From: Cellulomonas sp. PhB150
Lineage (GTDB): Bacteria > Actinomycetota > Actinomycetes > Actinomycetales > Cellulomonadaceae
Reading direction: 5' to 3'
Assembly (NCBI RefSeq): GCF_003755175.1
Contig: NZ_RKHX01000005.1
Location: forward strand, 186,001 to 250,000
DNA: 64,000 nucleotides
Part shown: in pieces, positions 30,617 through 41,569 of the stretch
Position numbering within the stretch: the stretch's first letter is position 1
Layout: each line of letters opens with the position of its first letter
Notes under the pieces: generated by a model
Seen by the model: only the letters and a program-made list of their open reading frames with translations
Told to the model about the DNA's origin: nothing
Databases searched by the model: none
Program-made: the position numbers and the translations under genes

Positions 30617-31905
30617 GCTCCACGACGCCCCCCATGCCCGACGCCGCGGTCCCGCCGCCGGCGGACACCGGAGCCGAGCCCGTGGCGACGGTCCCCGGCT
30701 CCGAGGAGAACCGCGGCCAGACCGTGATGCGCGAGATCCTGGCCAGCAGCTGGGTCGTCACGACCCTGGCGATCGTGCTGGCGCTGGTCATCAGCGGCGT
30801 GCTCATCGCCGCCGCGGACCAGGAGGTGCAGGACGCCGCGGTGTACCTGTTCGCCAAGCCCGCCGACTTCTTCTCGGCGGCGTGGCACGCGGTCTCCAGC
30901 GCGTACGTCGCCCTGTTCCAGGGTGCGGTGTTCGACTCGACCGCCGACACCTTCGCGCAGAAGATCAAGCCGCTGACCGAGACCCTGACCGTGTCGACGC
31001 CACTCATCCTCGCGGGCCTCGGTCTCGGCATCGGCTTCCGTGCGGGGCTGTTCAACATCGGTGCCCAGGGCCAGATCATCCTCGGCGCGGTGTTCGGCGG
31101 GTTCATCGGCTTCACGTTCGACCTGCCGCCGGGGCTGCACCTGCTGCTGTGCATGCTCGGCGCGGCCATCGGCGGCGGCCTGTGGGCCGGGATCGCGGGC
31201 GTGCTCAAGGCCCGCACCGGAGCGCACGAGGTGATCGTCACGATCATGCTCAACTCCATCGCGGTCTACCTGGTCGCTTACCTGCTGACGACCAAGCCGT
31301 TCCAGAACCCCGGCAGCTCCAACCCGATCTCGCCGCCGATCCCCGAGTCCGCGCAGTACCCGCTGCTGCTCGGCGACCAGTTCCGGCTGCACGCGGGCTT
31401 CATCGTCGCGATCCTCGCCGCCGTGTTCGTCTGGTGGCTGATGGGTCGGTCGACGGTCGGCTTCAAGTGGCGCGCGGTGGGCTCCAACCCGCACGCGGCA
31501 CGCACGGCCGGCATCTCGGTGAACTCGGCCTACATCTGGGTCATGGTCACCGCCGGTGCGCTCGCCGGCCTGGCCGGCTCGGCCCAGGTGCTGGGCACGG
31601 ACAAGGTGCTCACGGCGGACGTCGCCGCGAGCTTCGGGTTCGACGCGATCACGGTCGCCCTGCTCGGACGGTCCAAGCCGTTCGGCACGTTCCTCGCCGG
31701 CCTCCTGTTCGGCGCGCTGCGCGCCGGCGGGTTCGCGATGCAGGCGCGCACCGGCACGCCGATCGACATCGTGCTCGTCGTCCAGTCCCTCGTGGTCCTG
31801 TTCATCGCGGCCCCGCCGCTGGTCCGCGCGGTGTTCCGCCTGCCCGCCCCCGGCACCCGCCGCACCCGAACGCCCCGCTCGTCGACCAAGGAGGTGGCGG
31901 CATGA
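30613..31905 (+). CDS. nucleoside ABC transporter permease 1
   Basis: 430 residues; about nine membrane helices after a 50-residue cytoplasmic N-terminus and a large first external loop. LGIGFRAGLFNIGAQGQIILGAVFGG is the hallmark FNIGxxGQ motif of branched-chain/nucleoside permeases, and VGSNPHAARTAGISVNSAYIWVMVTAGALAGLAGSAQ the coupling-helix region. GTG overlaps the ATPase stop (GTGA). Equivalent to NupP of Gram-positive guanosine/purine importers. Confidence 0.9.
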
Positions 31906-33194
31906 CCGCCACGACCGTGGCGCCCCCGGCGCCCGCGCCCGAGAAGGCCAAGCCGCTCGCGCCGATCAGCTGGAAGGCGCCGATCGGCTACGGCGTCGTC
32001 GGCCTCATCAGCCTGGTCCTGTTCGGGCTGCTGCCCGCGGGCGGCAAGGACTCGACGTTCGTGCTGTCCACCAGCAAGGACTTCTTCACGATCGCGCCGA
32101 TCACGGTCCCCGCCAAGGTGACCGCGATCGTGCTGTCCGTGATCGCCCTGGTGCTCGCGGGGATCTCCTGGCAGGCGACGCGCAACCGTCGCAAGGTCGG
32201 CGCGTGGCTGCCGGTCGTCTTCGGCGTCGTGGTCGTCCTCGCGTTCCTCACGTGGGCCGACGCGGGCAAGTCCTCGCCGCTGCCGCTGACCGGCCTGCTG
32301 CAGGGCTCGCTGTTCCTCGCGATCCCGCTCGTGTTCGGCTCGCTCGCCGGCCTGCTGTGCGAGCGCTCGGGCATCATCAACGTCGCGATCGAGGGGCAGC
32401 TGCTGGCCGGCGCGTTCCTGGCCGCGGTCGTCGCCTCGATCACCAGCTCGGCGTACGTCGGGCTGGTCGCGGCGCCGATCGCCGGGATGATCGTCAGCGC
32501 GCTGCTCGTGCTGTTCTCGATCCGCTACGTGGTGAACCAGATCATCGTCGGCGTGGTGCTCAACGTGCTCGTCGTCGGCGTCACGAGCTACCTGTTCTCC
32601 ACGGTGCTCAAGGCCGACGCGGCGACGTTCAACTCGCCGCCCAAGCTGCCGACGATCGACATCCCGCTGCTCAGCCAGATCCCCGTCCTCGGTCCCGTGC
32701 TGTTCCGCCAGACCGTGCTCGTCTACGTCATGTACGTCGTCGTGGTGCTGCTGCAGATCTTCGTCTTCCGCAGCCGCTGGGGCCTGCGCCTGCGGGCGGT
32801 CGGCGAGCACCCCAAGGCCGCCGACACGGTCGGCATCAAGGTGAACCGGACCCGCGTGCGCGCGACGCTGCTCGGCGGCGCCGTGGCCGGGCTCGGTGGG
32901 GCGTTCTTCACCGTCGCCGCAGGCCTGGCGTTCGGCAAGGAGATGACCGGCGGCAAGGGGTTCATCGCGCTGGCGGCCATGATCCTGGGCCGGTGGAACC
33001 CGGTGGGTGCCCTCGCGGCCGCCCTGCTGTTCGGGTTCTCCGACAACCTGCAGGTGGTGCTCGGCATCATCGGCACACCCATCCCCAGCCAGATCATGCT
33101 CATGACGCCGTACGTCGTGACGATCTTCGCCGTCGCCGGGCTCGTCGGGCGCGTGCGCCCGCCCGCCGCCGAGGGCATCCCCTACGTGAAGTGA
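31902..33194 (+). CDS. nucleoside ABC transporter permease 2
   Basis: 430 residues, about ten helices. LCERSGIINVAIEGQLLAGAFLAA is the second-permease version of the INxAxEGQ motif, and AVGEHPKAADTVGIKVNRTRVRATLLGGAVAGLGGAFF the coupling region. Equivalent to NupQ. ATG overlaps the stop of permease 1, and its own stop overlaps the cdd start. The insertion between helices 2 and 3 (RNRRKVGAWLP) makes it longer than many relatives. Confidence 0.9.
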   Translation: MTATTVAPPAPAPEKAKPLAPISWKAPIGYGVVGLISLVLFGLLPAGGKDSTFVLSTSKDFFTIAPITVPAKVTAIVLSVIALVLAGISWQATRNRRKVGAWLPVVFGVVVVLAFLTWADAGKSSPLPLTGLLQGSLFLAIPLVFGSLAGLLCERSGIINVAIEGQLLAGAFLAAVVASITSSAYVGLVAAPIAGMIVSALLVLFSIRYVVNQIIVGVVLNVLVVGVTSYLFSTVLKADAATFNSPPKLPTIDIPLLSQIPVLGPVLFRQTVLVYVMYVVVVLLQIFVFRSRWGLRLRAVGEHPKAADTVGIKVNRTRVRATLLGGAVAGLGGAFFTVAAGLAFGKEMTGGKGFIALAAMILGRWNPVGALAAALLFGFSDNLQVVLGIIGTPIPSQIMLMTPYVVTIFAVAGLVGRVRPPAAEGIPYVK

Positions 33195-33594
33195 GTGCCG
33201 TGACCGACATCGACTGGGACGCCCTGCGGGAAGCCGCGCGGGACGTCATGCACAAGGCGTACGTGCCGTACTCCCACTTCCCGGTGGGCGCGGCCGCGCT
33301 GGTCGACGACGGCAGCGTCGTCGTCGGCTGCAACGTGGAGAACGCCTCCTACGGCGTGACGCTGTGCGCCGAGTGCTCGCTCGTCTCCGCCCTCGTGGTG
33401 CAGGGCGGCGGGCGGCTCGTGGCGTTCACGTGCGTCGACGGGCACGGCAACGTGCTCATGCCCTGCGGCCGCTGCCGCCAGCTGCTGTTCGAGCACGGCG
33501 GCCCCCGCCTGCTCGTCGAGACCGTGAGCGGCATCCGACCCATGACCGAGGTGCTGCCCGACGCGTTCGGGCCGGCCGACCTGGAGGAACGCGC

Positions 33595-33598
<4 letters not shown>
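33191..33598 (+). CDS. cdd: cytidine deaminase
   Basis: 135 residues, zinc-dependent deamination of cytidine/deoxycytidine to uridine forms. Zinc ligands and catalytic Glu are visible in CNVENASYGVTLCAECSLV (C-A-E) near residue 45 and MPCGRCRQLL near 86; YVPYSHFPVGAA near 20 binds the substrate. Length is that of the tetrameric class. GTG 33191 overlaps the permease stop; a second in-frame GTG at 33200 is possible. Its stop overlaps the deoA start. Confidence 0.95.
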
Positions 33599-34878
<1,280 letters not shown>

Positions 34879-34948
34879 CGGGCGCCGGCGCCTGGCGCCC
34901 CGCCCCGCCCCGGAGCACGATGGGAACGCCCTGACCCAAGGAGGAGCC

Positions 34949-35167
34949 ATGAGCACCGTCCCCGGATCCGACGCCTGGCGGGACGCGGGCCTCGCGCCCG
35001 CGCAGCCCGACGAGCCCGCCCGGCTGGTCGACGACCTCGACCCGCCCGACCCCGAGCAGTACGAGCCCGGCTTCGCCCGCCCGGACCTGGAGGGCGCCGC
35101 CGACGAGGCCGACGTGCTGGACCAGGACAGCGAAGTGCTGCTCGACGACGAGGACGGCGACGCGTGA
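34949..35167 (+). CDS. small acidic protein of unknown function
   Basis: 72 residues, strongly acidic (Asp/Glu-rich, very few basic residues), probably disordered: [17 protein letters not shown] and an [10 protein letters not shown] end. It has the best ribosome site around (AAGGAGGAG, 34939-34947) and its TGA overlaps the GTG of add, so it is almost certainly translated and coupled to add. I recognise no domain. It lies between deoA and add in the nucleoside block. Confidence 0.7.
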   Translation: MSTVPGSDAWRDAGLAPAQPDEPARLVDDLDPPDPEQYEPGFARPDLEGAADEADVLDQDSEVLLDDEDGDA

Positions 35168-36237
35168 GCACACCGGACCTGGTGGCCCTGATCCCGTCGC
35201 TGCCCAAGGTCCTGCTGCACGACCACCTCGACGGCGGGCTGCGGCCTGCGACCATCGTGGAGCTCGCCGCCGAGATCGGCCACGAGCTGCCCACGACCGA
35301 CGCCGACGAGCTCGGCCGGTGGTTCGTCGAGGCGGCCAGCGCGGGCACGCTCGAGCTGTACCTCGAGACGTTCGTGCACACCACCGCGGTCATGCAGAGC
35401 ACGGACGGGCTGCGCCGCGTGGCCCGCGAGGCCGTGCTGGACCTGGCCGCCGACGGCGTGGTCTACGCCGAGCTGCGGTACGCGCCCGAGCAGCACCTGC
35501 TCGGTGGGCTGTCCCTGCAGGACGTGGTCGACGCGGTCCAGGCCGGGTTCGCCGACGGGGTCGCCGAGGCGGGCACGATCCGCGTCGGCACGATCCTGTC
35601 CGCGATGCGTCACCTCGACCGGGCCGACGAGATCGCCGCCCTCGCCCTGGCCAACCGGGACGCGGGCGTCGTCGGCTTCGACATCGCCGGGCCCGAGGAG
35701 GGCTTCCCGCCCTCGAAGCACGCGAGCGCGTTCGACACGCTGCGGCTCGCGAGCTTCCCCGCCACGGTGCACGCGGGCGAGGCCGCGGGGCTCGACTCGA
35801 TCGCCGAGGCCGTCCAGGTGGCCGGCGCGACCCGGCTCGGGCACGGCGTGCGGCTCGCCGACGACGTGCACGCCGACGCGCTCGGCCTGCTGGCCCACTG
35901 GGTGCGCGACCGGCGCATCCCGCTCGAGCTGTGCCCGTCGTCCAACGTCCAGACCGGCGGCGCGCCGAGCATCGCGGCACACCCCGCGACCCGCCTGCGG
36001 GAGCTGGGCATGGCGGTCACCATCAACACCGACAACCGGCTGCAGTCCGGCACGTCCCTGTCCCGCGAGCTCACGCTGCTCGTGCAGGAGGCGGGCTGGA
36101 CGCTGGCCGACCTCGAGGACGTCGCGGTCACCGCCGCGTCGCACTCGTTCGCCCACCACGACGAGCGCGCCGCGCTCATCGACACCGTGATCCGGCCCGC
36201 GTACGCCGCGGCCCGGGGAGGAAGGCACCGCGCATGA
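35164..36237 (+). CDS. add: adenosine deaminase
   Basis: 357 residues; hydrolytic deamination of adenosine and deoxyadenosine. Zinc and catalytic residues: [10 protein letters not shown] near residue 19, HAGEAAG near 202 (catalytic His-Ala-Gly-Glu), [10 protein letters not shown] near 223, and [14 protein letters not shown] near 284 (Asp pair). GTG overlaps the stop of the small acidic protein and its own TGA overlaps deoC (ATGA). The inosine produced is a substrate for the purine nucleoside phosphorylase at 40.7 kb. Confidence 0.95.
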   Translation: MSTPDLVALIPSLPKVLLHDHLDGGLRPATIVELAAEIGHELPTTDADELGRWFVEAASAGTLELYLETFVHTTAVMQSTDGLRRVAREAVLDLAADGVVYAELRYAPEQHLLGGLSLQDVVDAVQAGFADGVAEAGTIRVGTILSAMRHLDRADEIAALALANRDAGVVGFDIAGPEEGFPPSKHASAFDTLRLASFPATVHAGEAAGLDSIAEAVQVAGATRLGHGVRLADDVHADALGLLAHWVRDRRIPLELCPSSNVQTGGAPSIAAHPATRLRELGMAVTINTDNRLQSGTSLSRELTLLVQEAGWTLADLEDVAVTAASHSFAHHDERAALIDTVIRPAYAAARGGRHRA

Positions 36238-36911
36238 GCCACGAACCACTCGACTCGACCGCGCTCGCGCAGCTCGTCGACCACACCCTGCTCAAGCCGG
36301 AGGCCACCCGCGCCGACGTGGAGGCCCTGATCGCCGAGGGCGTCGCCCTGGGCGTCTACTCGGTCTGCATCTCGCCGTCGTTCCTGCCCGTGGACGCGCG
36401 CGGCCTGAAGGTCGCGACGGTCTGCGGCTTCCCGTCCGGCAAGCACCACTCGTCGGTCAAGGCCGCCGAGGCCGCGCAGTCCGTGGCCGACGGCGCCGAC
36501 GAGGTCGACATGGTGATCGACGTGGGCGCCGCCAAGGAGGGTCGCTTCGAGGCCGTCCAGGCCGACATCGCCGCCGTGCGCGCCGCCGTCCCCGCCCCGA
36601 AGGTGCTCAAGGTCATCATCGAGTCGGCCGCGCTGAGCGACCACGAGATCGTCGAGGTCTGCCGCGCCGCCGAGGCCGCGGGGGCCGACTTCGTCAAGAC
36701 GTCGACCGGCTTCCACCCGACGGGCGGTGCCTCGGTGCACGCCGTGCGGATCATGGCCGACACCGTCGGTGGGCGGCTCGGGATCAAGGCGTCGGGCGGC
36801 GTCCGCACCGCGGGCGACGCGCTCGAGATGGTCGAGGCCGGCGCGACCCGCCTCGGGCTGTCGGGCACGGCCGCCGTGCTCGCGGGCCTCGAGGCGGACG
36901 CCGGGTACTAG
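36234..36911 (+). CDS. deoC: deoxyribose-phosphate aldolase
   Basis: 225 residues, class I aldolase splitting deoxyribose-5-phosphate into glyceraldehyde-3-phosphate and acetaldehyde. [15 protein letters not shown] near residue 15, [18 protein letters not shown] near 63, [10 protein letters not shown] near 96, Schiff-base Lys in [16 protein letters not shown] near 155 and [10 protein letters not shown] near 186. ATG overlaps the add stop. Last metabolic gene of the plus-strand nucleoside operon. Confidence 0.95.
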   Translation: MSHEPLDSTALAQLVDHTLLKPEATRADVEALIAEGVALGVYSVCISPSFLPVDARGLKVATVCGFPSGKHHSSVKAAEAAQSVADGADEVDMVIDVGAAKEGRFEAVQADIAAVRAAVPAPKVLKVIIESAALSDHEIVEVCRAAEAAGADFVKTSTGFHPTGGASVHAVRIMADTVGGRLGIKASGGVRTAGDALEMVEAGATRLGLSGTAAVLAGLEADAGY

Positions 36912-36924
36912 GCGCGTCCCGACC

Positions 36925-37152
36925 ATGACCGCTGCCCAGCCCTCCGGCTTCGCCTTCACCGTCACGGGCGACGAGGTCGTCATCACCCACCACGGCCGCC
37001 GCGCCACCGTCCTGCGCGGACGCCCGGCGGCCGACTTCCTCGACGACGTCGAGAGCGGCGACGACCAGCAGCTCATGGCCCGGGTCACCGGGCAGTACCG
37101 GCACGGCAACGAGCGCACCGCGCGCAACCACCCGCGGAACGCTGGGCGCTGA
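36925..37152 (+). CDS. small conserved-looking protein after deoC
   Basis: 75 residues starting MTAAQPSGFAFTVTGDEVVITHHGRRATVLRG, a small beta-like N-terminal half, then AADFLDDVESGDDQQLMARVTGQY and a basic tail RHGNERTARNHPRNAGR. 13 nt after deoC, so probably the last gene of that operon. No family recognised; the basic C-terminus could bind nucleic acid, which is only a guess. No strong ribosome site. Confidence 0.6.
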   Translation: MTAAQPSGFAFTVTGDEVVITHHGRRATVLRGRPAADFLDDVESGDDQQLMARVTGQYRHGNERTARNHPRNAGR

Positions 37153-37251
37153 CAGATCACCCGGTATTGAGATGTCCGGTTTGTCCCTCTCGTCGCTACG
37201 TTCGTTGACGGCCCGATCACGGGCCTTCGACGACGGGCACGGGGGACGGCG

Positions 37252-38712
37252 ATGAAGCGGAACGCGGGAGCACTGCTGACGGGCGCGGTGGTCGGCGCGC
37301 TGACGATCGGTGGCCTCGCGGCCCCGGCGCAGGCAGCGACCGGGGGAGGGTGGACCACGCTCTCGACCGGGGGAGGGCTGTCGATCATCACGGAGCCGGC
37401 GACGATCAGGCTGCCAGCGGCTCAGGGCAAGCGGCTCCTCGTCGGCTGGGCGACCGACGGTGCGTCGAAGCCGAGCGTCCTGACGCGGCAGGTCACGACG
37501 AGCGGCAAGCTCAGCGGCCCGGTGCGGACGGTCGTCAAGGGCTGGGCGAGCCTCGACGAGCGGGTCGCGTTCACGCGCAGCAACGGCAAGGTCGTCGTCG
37601 CGCTGCAGGGCATCCGGACCACGAACGTCGGTGAGAAGTACGACGGCGCGGTCGCCTACGCCACCTCGGGCGACGGCGCCGCCTGGTCGCTGGCGCCGGG
37701 AGGCCTCAGCAGGTCCGCCTCCGGCGGGTACGCCCTCGACGTGATCGACGACAGGGGAACGCTGGTCTCCGCGTTCACGGCCGCGTCCGACGACAGGCTT
37801 CGCTTCCACGTGGGCGCGGACGCGGTGATCCCCTCGACGAAGCCCGACGGCGCGACCGCCGGGCACAGCGGTAACGCCTACTACGGCACCCTCGCCCGCG
37901 ACGCCCGGACCGGCGAGGTGTGGGCCGCCTGGTACCAGCTGGGCAGCTCGACGGCGAGCACGGGCCTGTGGACGCAGCGCATCCTGCCGACACCGTCGAC
38001 TGCCGTGAAGGCACCCGGCACGGCGTCGATCCTCGTGCCGGACCAGAGCCTCGCCCTCGTGCCGCGCAGCGGCGGCGGCATCTACCTCGCCTACGCGATC
38101 GGCTACCCGTCGACCACGGCGGTCCGGCTGTGGAAGGTCGGCTCGAAGACGTCCGCCTCGACGTACACCCAGGTGAAGGCGGCGAACGCGCGTGACATCT
38201 CTGCCAGCCCGGCCCCGGGCGGGCGCCTGTGGGTCTCGTGGGCGACGTCGTACTCGGGCGCCAGGGCGACGGCGAAGGCGGTGCGGACCAGCACGAACGC
38301 GAAGCGGTTCGGTGCGGTCGTGGCGACCAAGGCGGTGCACAGCGGCACGATCTGGAAGACGTCGATCGAGGGCTCGCGCGGTCCGGCGGACATCGTCGTG
38401 ACGGCGAACGTCACTGACACCGCGAACACCGTCGGGCTCTACCAGACCCAGGTGAAGCCAGGCCTGTCCGCGGCGCTGAGCAAGAGCTCCGTGCGCAAGG
38501 CCAAGGGCGGCAAGGTGACCGTGACGGTCGCCGACGCGGGCCTGCGGCTCAAGGGCGCGAGGGTCGTCTACGGCGGCAAGGCGCACACCACGAACGCGAA
38601 GGGGCAGGCCTCGTTCACGGTGGCCAAGGGAACCTCGACGGGGAAGAAGGGCGTGTCCGTCGCGAAGTCCGGCTACACGGGCAAGAGGCTCGTGCTCAAG
38701 GTCGTGAGGTAG
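37252..38712 (+). CDS. secreted protein, beta-propeller-like, Lys-rich C-terminus
   Basis: 486 residues with a clear signal peptide (MKRNAGALLTGAVVGALTIG, cleavage after AQA near residue 28). Residues about 35-380 repeat strands such as GKRLLVGWATDG, GEVWAAWYQLGSS, GGGIYLAYAIGYPS and GGRLWVSWATSYSG at about 60-80 residue spacing, like a sialidase/exo-alpha propeller. The last 90 residues (KPGLSAALSKSSVRKAKGGK, GARVVYGGKAHTTNAKGQ) resemble an Ig-like fold, rich in Lys. No catalytic site recognised. Low-GC-free, normal composition. Function unknown; probably wall- or surface-associated. Confidence 0.65.
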   Translation: MKRNAGALLTGAVVGALTIGGLAAPAQAATGGGWTTLSTGGGLSIITEPATIRLPAAQGKRLLVGWATDGASKPSVLTRQVTTSGKLSGPVRTVVKGWASLDERVAFTRSNGKVVVALQGIRTTNVGEKYDGAVAYATSGDGAAWSLAPGGLSRSASGGYALDVIDDRGTLVSAFTAASDDRLRFHVGADAVIPSTKPDGATAGHSGNAYYGTLARDARTGEVWAAWYQLGSSTASTGLWTQRILPTPSTAVKAPGTASILVPDQSLALVPRSGGGIYLAYAIGYPSTTAVRLWKVGSKTSASTYTQVKAANARDISASPAPGGRLWVSWATSYSGARATAKAVRTSTNAKRFGAVVATKAVHSGTIWKTSIEGSRGPADIVVTANVTDTANTVGLYQTQVKPGLSAALSKSSVRKAKGGKVTVTVADAGLRLKGARVVYGGKAHTTNAKGQASFTVAKGTSTGKKGVSVAKSGYTGKRLVLKVVR

Positions 38713-38725
38713 CCCGGACGACGAG

Positions 38726-38750
38726 GGGCCCCGGTCAGTGACCGGGGCCC
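38726..38750. terminator. bidirectional terminator hairpin
   Basis: GGGCCCCGGTCA, one G, then the exact complement: 12-bp perfect stem between two convergent genes (secreted protein and phosphohexomutase). A tight loop and no T-run. Confidence 0.7.
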
Positions 38751-38772
38751 GCGATCGTGAAGGAACGAACTG

Positions 38773-40641
38773 CTACAGCCCCAGTGCCGCGCGCATGTCC
38801 GCGGCGACGGCGTCCAGCCGCTCGCGCGCGGTGTGCCGCGCGGCGACGACCGCGTGGTCGTCGGCGGCGGTGTCCAGCGGGACCACGACCTCGAGGTAGC
38901 ACTTCACCTTGGGCTCGGTCCCGCTGGGCCGCACGATGACGCGCGTCCCGTCCTGCGTCTCGAGCCGCAGCCCCTCGGTGGGCGGCAGGCCGCCGCGGTC
39001 GTCGTCGGTGCCGGCTGCGAGGTCGACGACGCTCACCACGCGCGAGCCCGCGAGGGTCGCGGGCGGTGCCGAGCGGAGCCGGTCCACGGTCGCCGGGATC
39101 TGGGCCAGGTCGGTGAACCGGGCCGAGACCTGGTCGGTCAGGTGCAGGCCGTGGGTACGGGCCAGGTCGTCGAGCTCGTCGACCAGCGTGCGGCCCTCGG
39201 CCTTGAGCCGGGCCGCCTCGCCCGCGACGAGCAGCGCGGCCGTGATGCCGTCCTTGTCCCGCACGTGCACCGGGTCGACGCAGTAGCCGAGCGCCTCCTC
39301 GTAGCCGAAGACGAGCCCGTCGACGCGGGAGATCCACTTGAAGCCGGTGAGCGTCTGCGCGTGCCGCACGCCCGCGGCGTCGGCGATGCTCGCGAGCAGG
39401 CGCGAGGAGACGATCGAGTTCGCGAACGTCGCCGTCGGGTCGAGAGGGCCGGGGTCGGCGGCGAGCCGGCCCGCGACCGTCGCGCCGAGCAGCGCGCCGG
39501 TCTCGTCCCCGTGCAGCATCCGCCAGCCCTCGGCCGCGGCGGTGTCCGGGCCCCGGAAGGACCGTGCGCGCGGGTCCTGGACCGCGGCGGCGCACCGGTC
39601 GGCGTCCGGGTCGAGCGCGAGCACCAGGTCGGCTCCCTCGTCGCCGGCGAGGCCGATCGCGAGGTCGATCGCACCCGGCTCCTCGGGGTTCGGGAACGCG
39701 ACGCTGGGGAAGTCGCCGTCGGGGTCGGCCTGCTCGGGCACGACGAGCACGTCGGTGAAACCGGCCTCGGCGAGCACCCGCTGCGCGACGGCACCGCCGA
39801 CCCCGTGCAGCGGGGTCAGGACGATGCGCAGCCTCGCGGCGGCGGCGCGGGCCGACGGGTCGGCGGGCGCGACGGCCGTGGCGACGTAGGCGTCGACGAC
39901 GCTGCCGTCGAGCAGCGTCCAGCCGCCCTGCGCGCGGGGCACGGACGCGACCGACGGGACCCGGGCGATCTCGTGCGCGATCGCTGCGTCCACGGGGGCG
40001 ACGATCTGCGCACCCTGCCCGGAGTCGGACACGACCCGCCCGCCCAGGTAGACCTTGTAGCCGTTGTCCTGCGGGGGGTTGTGCGACGCGGTGACCATGA
40101 TCCCGGCGTCGGCCGCGAGGTGCCGGACCGCGAACGCGAGCACGGGCGTCGGCAGCGCCGACGGCAGCAGCAGCACCTCGATGCCCACGGCGGTGAGCAC
40201 CGCGGCGGTGTCCAGCGCGAAGTCGTGGGACTTGTGCCGCGCGTCGTACCCGACGACCACGCGGGGCGGGGGAGTCACGCCGTCGAGCTCGCCGAGCAGG
40301 AAGTCGGCGATGCCCGACGCCGCGCGGATGACGACCGCGCGGTTCATCCGGTGCGGGCCGCCGCCGAGCCGGCCGCGCAGCCCCGCGGTGCCGAACTGCA
40401 GCAGGCCGGAGAACCGGTCGGCCAGCTCCTCGCGCGCGGCGTGGCGCTGGCTGAGGACCTGGTACTGCGTCGGGTCCGGGTCGTGGCCCTCCTCGAGCCC
40501 GTCCGGCTCGCGGTTCGCGCGCTCCAGGAGGGCACGCAGCTCGTCGGCGGTGTCGTGGTCCGGGTCGTCGTCGACCCAGGCCCTGACCTGCCCCTCGAGC
40601 TCCGACCACGTGATCTGCCTCGACCCGGCGTCGTCGTCCAT
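38773..40641 (-). CDS. phosphohexomutase (PMM/PGM, possibly phosphopentomutase)
   Basis: 622 residues, alpha-D-phosphohexomutase superfamily with an extra N-terminal 50 residues. Phosphoserine loop MVTASHNPPQDNGYKVYLGG near residue 155, metal loop LALDPDADRCAAAV near 325, sugar loop FGYEEALGYCVD near 428, phosphate loop VRPSGTEPKVKCYLEV near 572. Equivalent to mycobacterial PmmB, also beside deoD. In this nucleoside block, ribose-1-phosphate/ribose-5-phosphate conversion is a plausible role because no separate deoB is visible (inference). A TACGTT box sits 7 nt before ATG 40641. Confidence 0.88.
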   Translation of the reverse strand: MDDDAGSRQITWSELEGQVRAWVDDDPDHDTADELRALLERANREPDGLEEGHDPDPTQYQVLSQRHAAREELADRFSGLLQFGTAGLRGRLGGGPHRMNRAVVIRAASGIADFLLGELDGVTPPPRVVVGYDARHKSHDFALDTAAVLTAVGIEVLLLPSALPTPVLAFAVRHLAADAGIMVTASHNPPQDNGYKVYLGGRVVSDSGQGAQIVAPVDAAIAHEIARVPSVASVPRAQGGWTLLDGSVVDAYVATAVAPADPSARAAAARLRIVLTPLHGVGGAVAQRVLAEAGFTDVLVVPEQADPDGDFPSVAFPNPEEPGAIDLAIGLAGDEGADLVLALDPDADRCAAAVQDPRARSFRGPDTAAAEGWRMLHGDETGALLGATVAGRLAADPGPLDPTATFANSIVSSRLLASIADAAGVRHAQTLTGFKWISRVDGLVFGYEEALGYCVDPVHVRDKDGITAALLVAGEAARLKAEGRTLVDELDDLARTHGLHLTDQVSARFTDLAQIPATVDRLRSAPPATLAGSRVVSVVDLAAGTDDDRGGLPPTEGLRLETQDGTRVIVRPSGTEPKVKCYLEVVVPLDTAADDHAVVAARHTARERLDAVAADMRAALGL

Positions 40642-40648
40642 GCCCACC

Positions 40649-40654
40649 AACGTA
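40649..40654 (-). promoter_or_regulatory. -10 box TACGTT, leaderless phosphohexomutase promoter
   Basis: TACGTT on the minus strand, 7 nt before ATG 40641. Confidence 0.4.
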
Positions 40655-40685
40655 GTGGCCCGACGGCCGCCCGACGACCGGGTCG

Positions 40686-41516
40686 TCAGAGGCGCTTGAT
40701 GACCTCCGCCAGCAGCGCGCTGATCCGCGGCCCGGCCGCCGCGCCGGCCTCGAGCACCTCGGCGTGGGCCAGCGGCGTCTCGCTGATCCCGGCGCCGAAG
40801 TTCGTCACGAGCGAGACGCCCAGGACCTCCAGGCCCGCGTGCCGCGCGGCGATCGACTCGAGGGTCGTCGACATCCCGACGAGGTCGCCGCCGAGCACGC
40901 CTGCCATGCGCACCTCGGCGGGGGTCTCGTAGTGCGGCCCGGGGAACTGCACGTAGACGCCCTCGCCCAGGCTCGGGTCCACCTCGTGCGCGATCGCGCG
41001 CAGCCGGCTCGAGTACAGGTCGGTGAGGTCGACGAACGTCGCACCCTCCAGCGGGGAGGTGGCGGTGAGGTTGATGTGGTCGCGGATGAGGACGGGGGTG
41101 CCCGGGCCCCACGCCGGGTTCAGGCCGCCGCAGCCGTTGGTCAGCACGACGGTCGTCGCGCCGGCTGCCGCGGCGGTGCGGACCCCGTGCACGACGCGGC
41201 GCACGCCCCGGCCCTCGTACAGGTGCGTGCGCGAGCCGAGCACGAGCGCGTGCTTGCCGGTCGCCTCGATGCGCACGGAGCGGATGATGCCGCTGTGCCC
41301 GACGACCGCCGCGGCCGAGAACCCGGGGACGTCGGTGCTCGGGATCTCGGCGACCGTCTCGCCGAGCAGGTCCGCCGCGCCGCCCCAGCCGGAGCCCAGC
41401 ACGAGCGCGACGTCGTGCTTCGGCACGCCCGTCGCCTCCGCGAGGTAGGCCGCCGCGGTGCGGGCCACGTCGAACGGGTCGGTCGTCGGGTCGTCCAGGT
41501 CTGTGACGTCGCTCAT
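40686..41516 (-). CDS. punA: purine nucleoside phosphorylase (trimeric type)
   Basis: 276 residues; phosphorolysis of inosine/guanosine. Family motifs: LVLGSGWGGAADLLGE near residue 38 (phosphate site Ser), VGHSG near 72, RTHLYEGRG near 95, TNGCGGLNPAWGPG near 124, PGPHYETPAEVRM near 192 and SLVTNFGAGIS near 238 (purine-site Asn). These mark the high-molecular-weight-type PNP I of actinobacteria. A TAGCCT box 6 nt before ATG 41516 gives a leaderless start. The phosphohexomutase lies downstream on the same strand. Confidence 0.93.
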   Translation of the reverse strand: MSDVTDLDDPTTDPFDVARTAAAYLAEATGVPKHDVALVLGSGWGGAADLLGETVAEIPSTDVPGFSAAAVVGHSGIIRSVRIEATGKHALVLGSRTHLYEGRGVRRVVHGVRTAAAAGATTVVLTNGCGGLNPAWGPGTPVLIRDHINLTATSPLEGATFVDLTDLYSSRLRAIAHEVDPSLGEGVYVQFPGPHYETPAEVRMAGVLGGDLVGMSTTLESIAARHAGLEVLGVSLVTNFGAGISETPLAHAEVLEAGAAAGPRISALLAEVIKRL

Positions 41517-41522
41517 GACTCG

Positions 41523-41528
41523 AGGCTA
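41523..41528 (-). promoter_or_regulatory. -10 box TAGCCT, leaderless PNP promoter
   Basis: TAGCCT on the minus strand, 6 nt before ATG 41516; lies back to back with the lpdA start region. Confidence 0.5.
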
Positions 41529-41556
41529 ACGCCCGTGCACGCACTCACAGGAACGG

Positions 41557-41562
41557 CACAAT
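41557..41562 (+). promoter_or_regulatory. -10-like box CACAAT, leaderless lpdA promoter
   Basis: CACAAT 7 nt before GTG 41570. It overlaps the alternative ATG 41561 and therefore argues for the GTG as true start. Confidence 0.4.
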
Positions 41563-41569
41563 GGGCACT

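Noticed and set aside
37210..37225. GGCCCG-ATCA-CGGGCC hairpin before the secreted-protein gene as an operator or riboswitch
   Set aside because: Only 6 bp and all G/C; such hairpins are expected often in this DNA.
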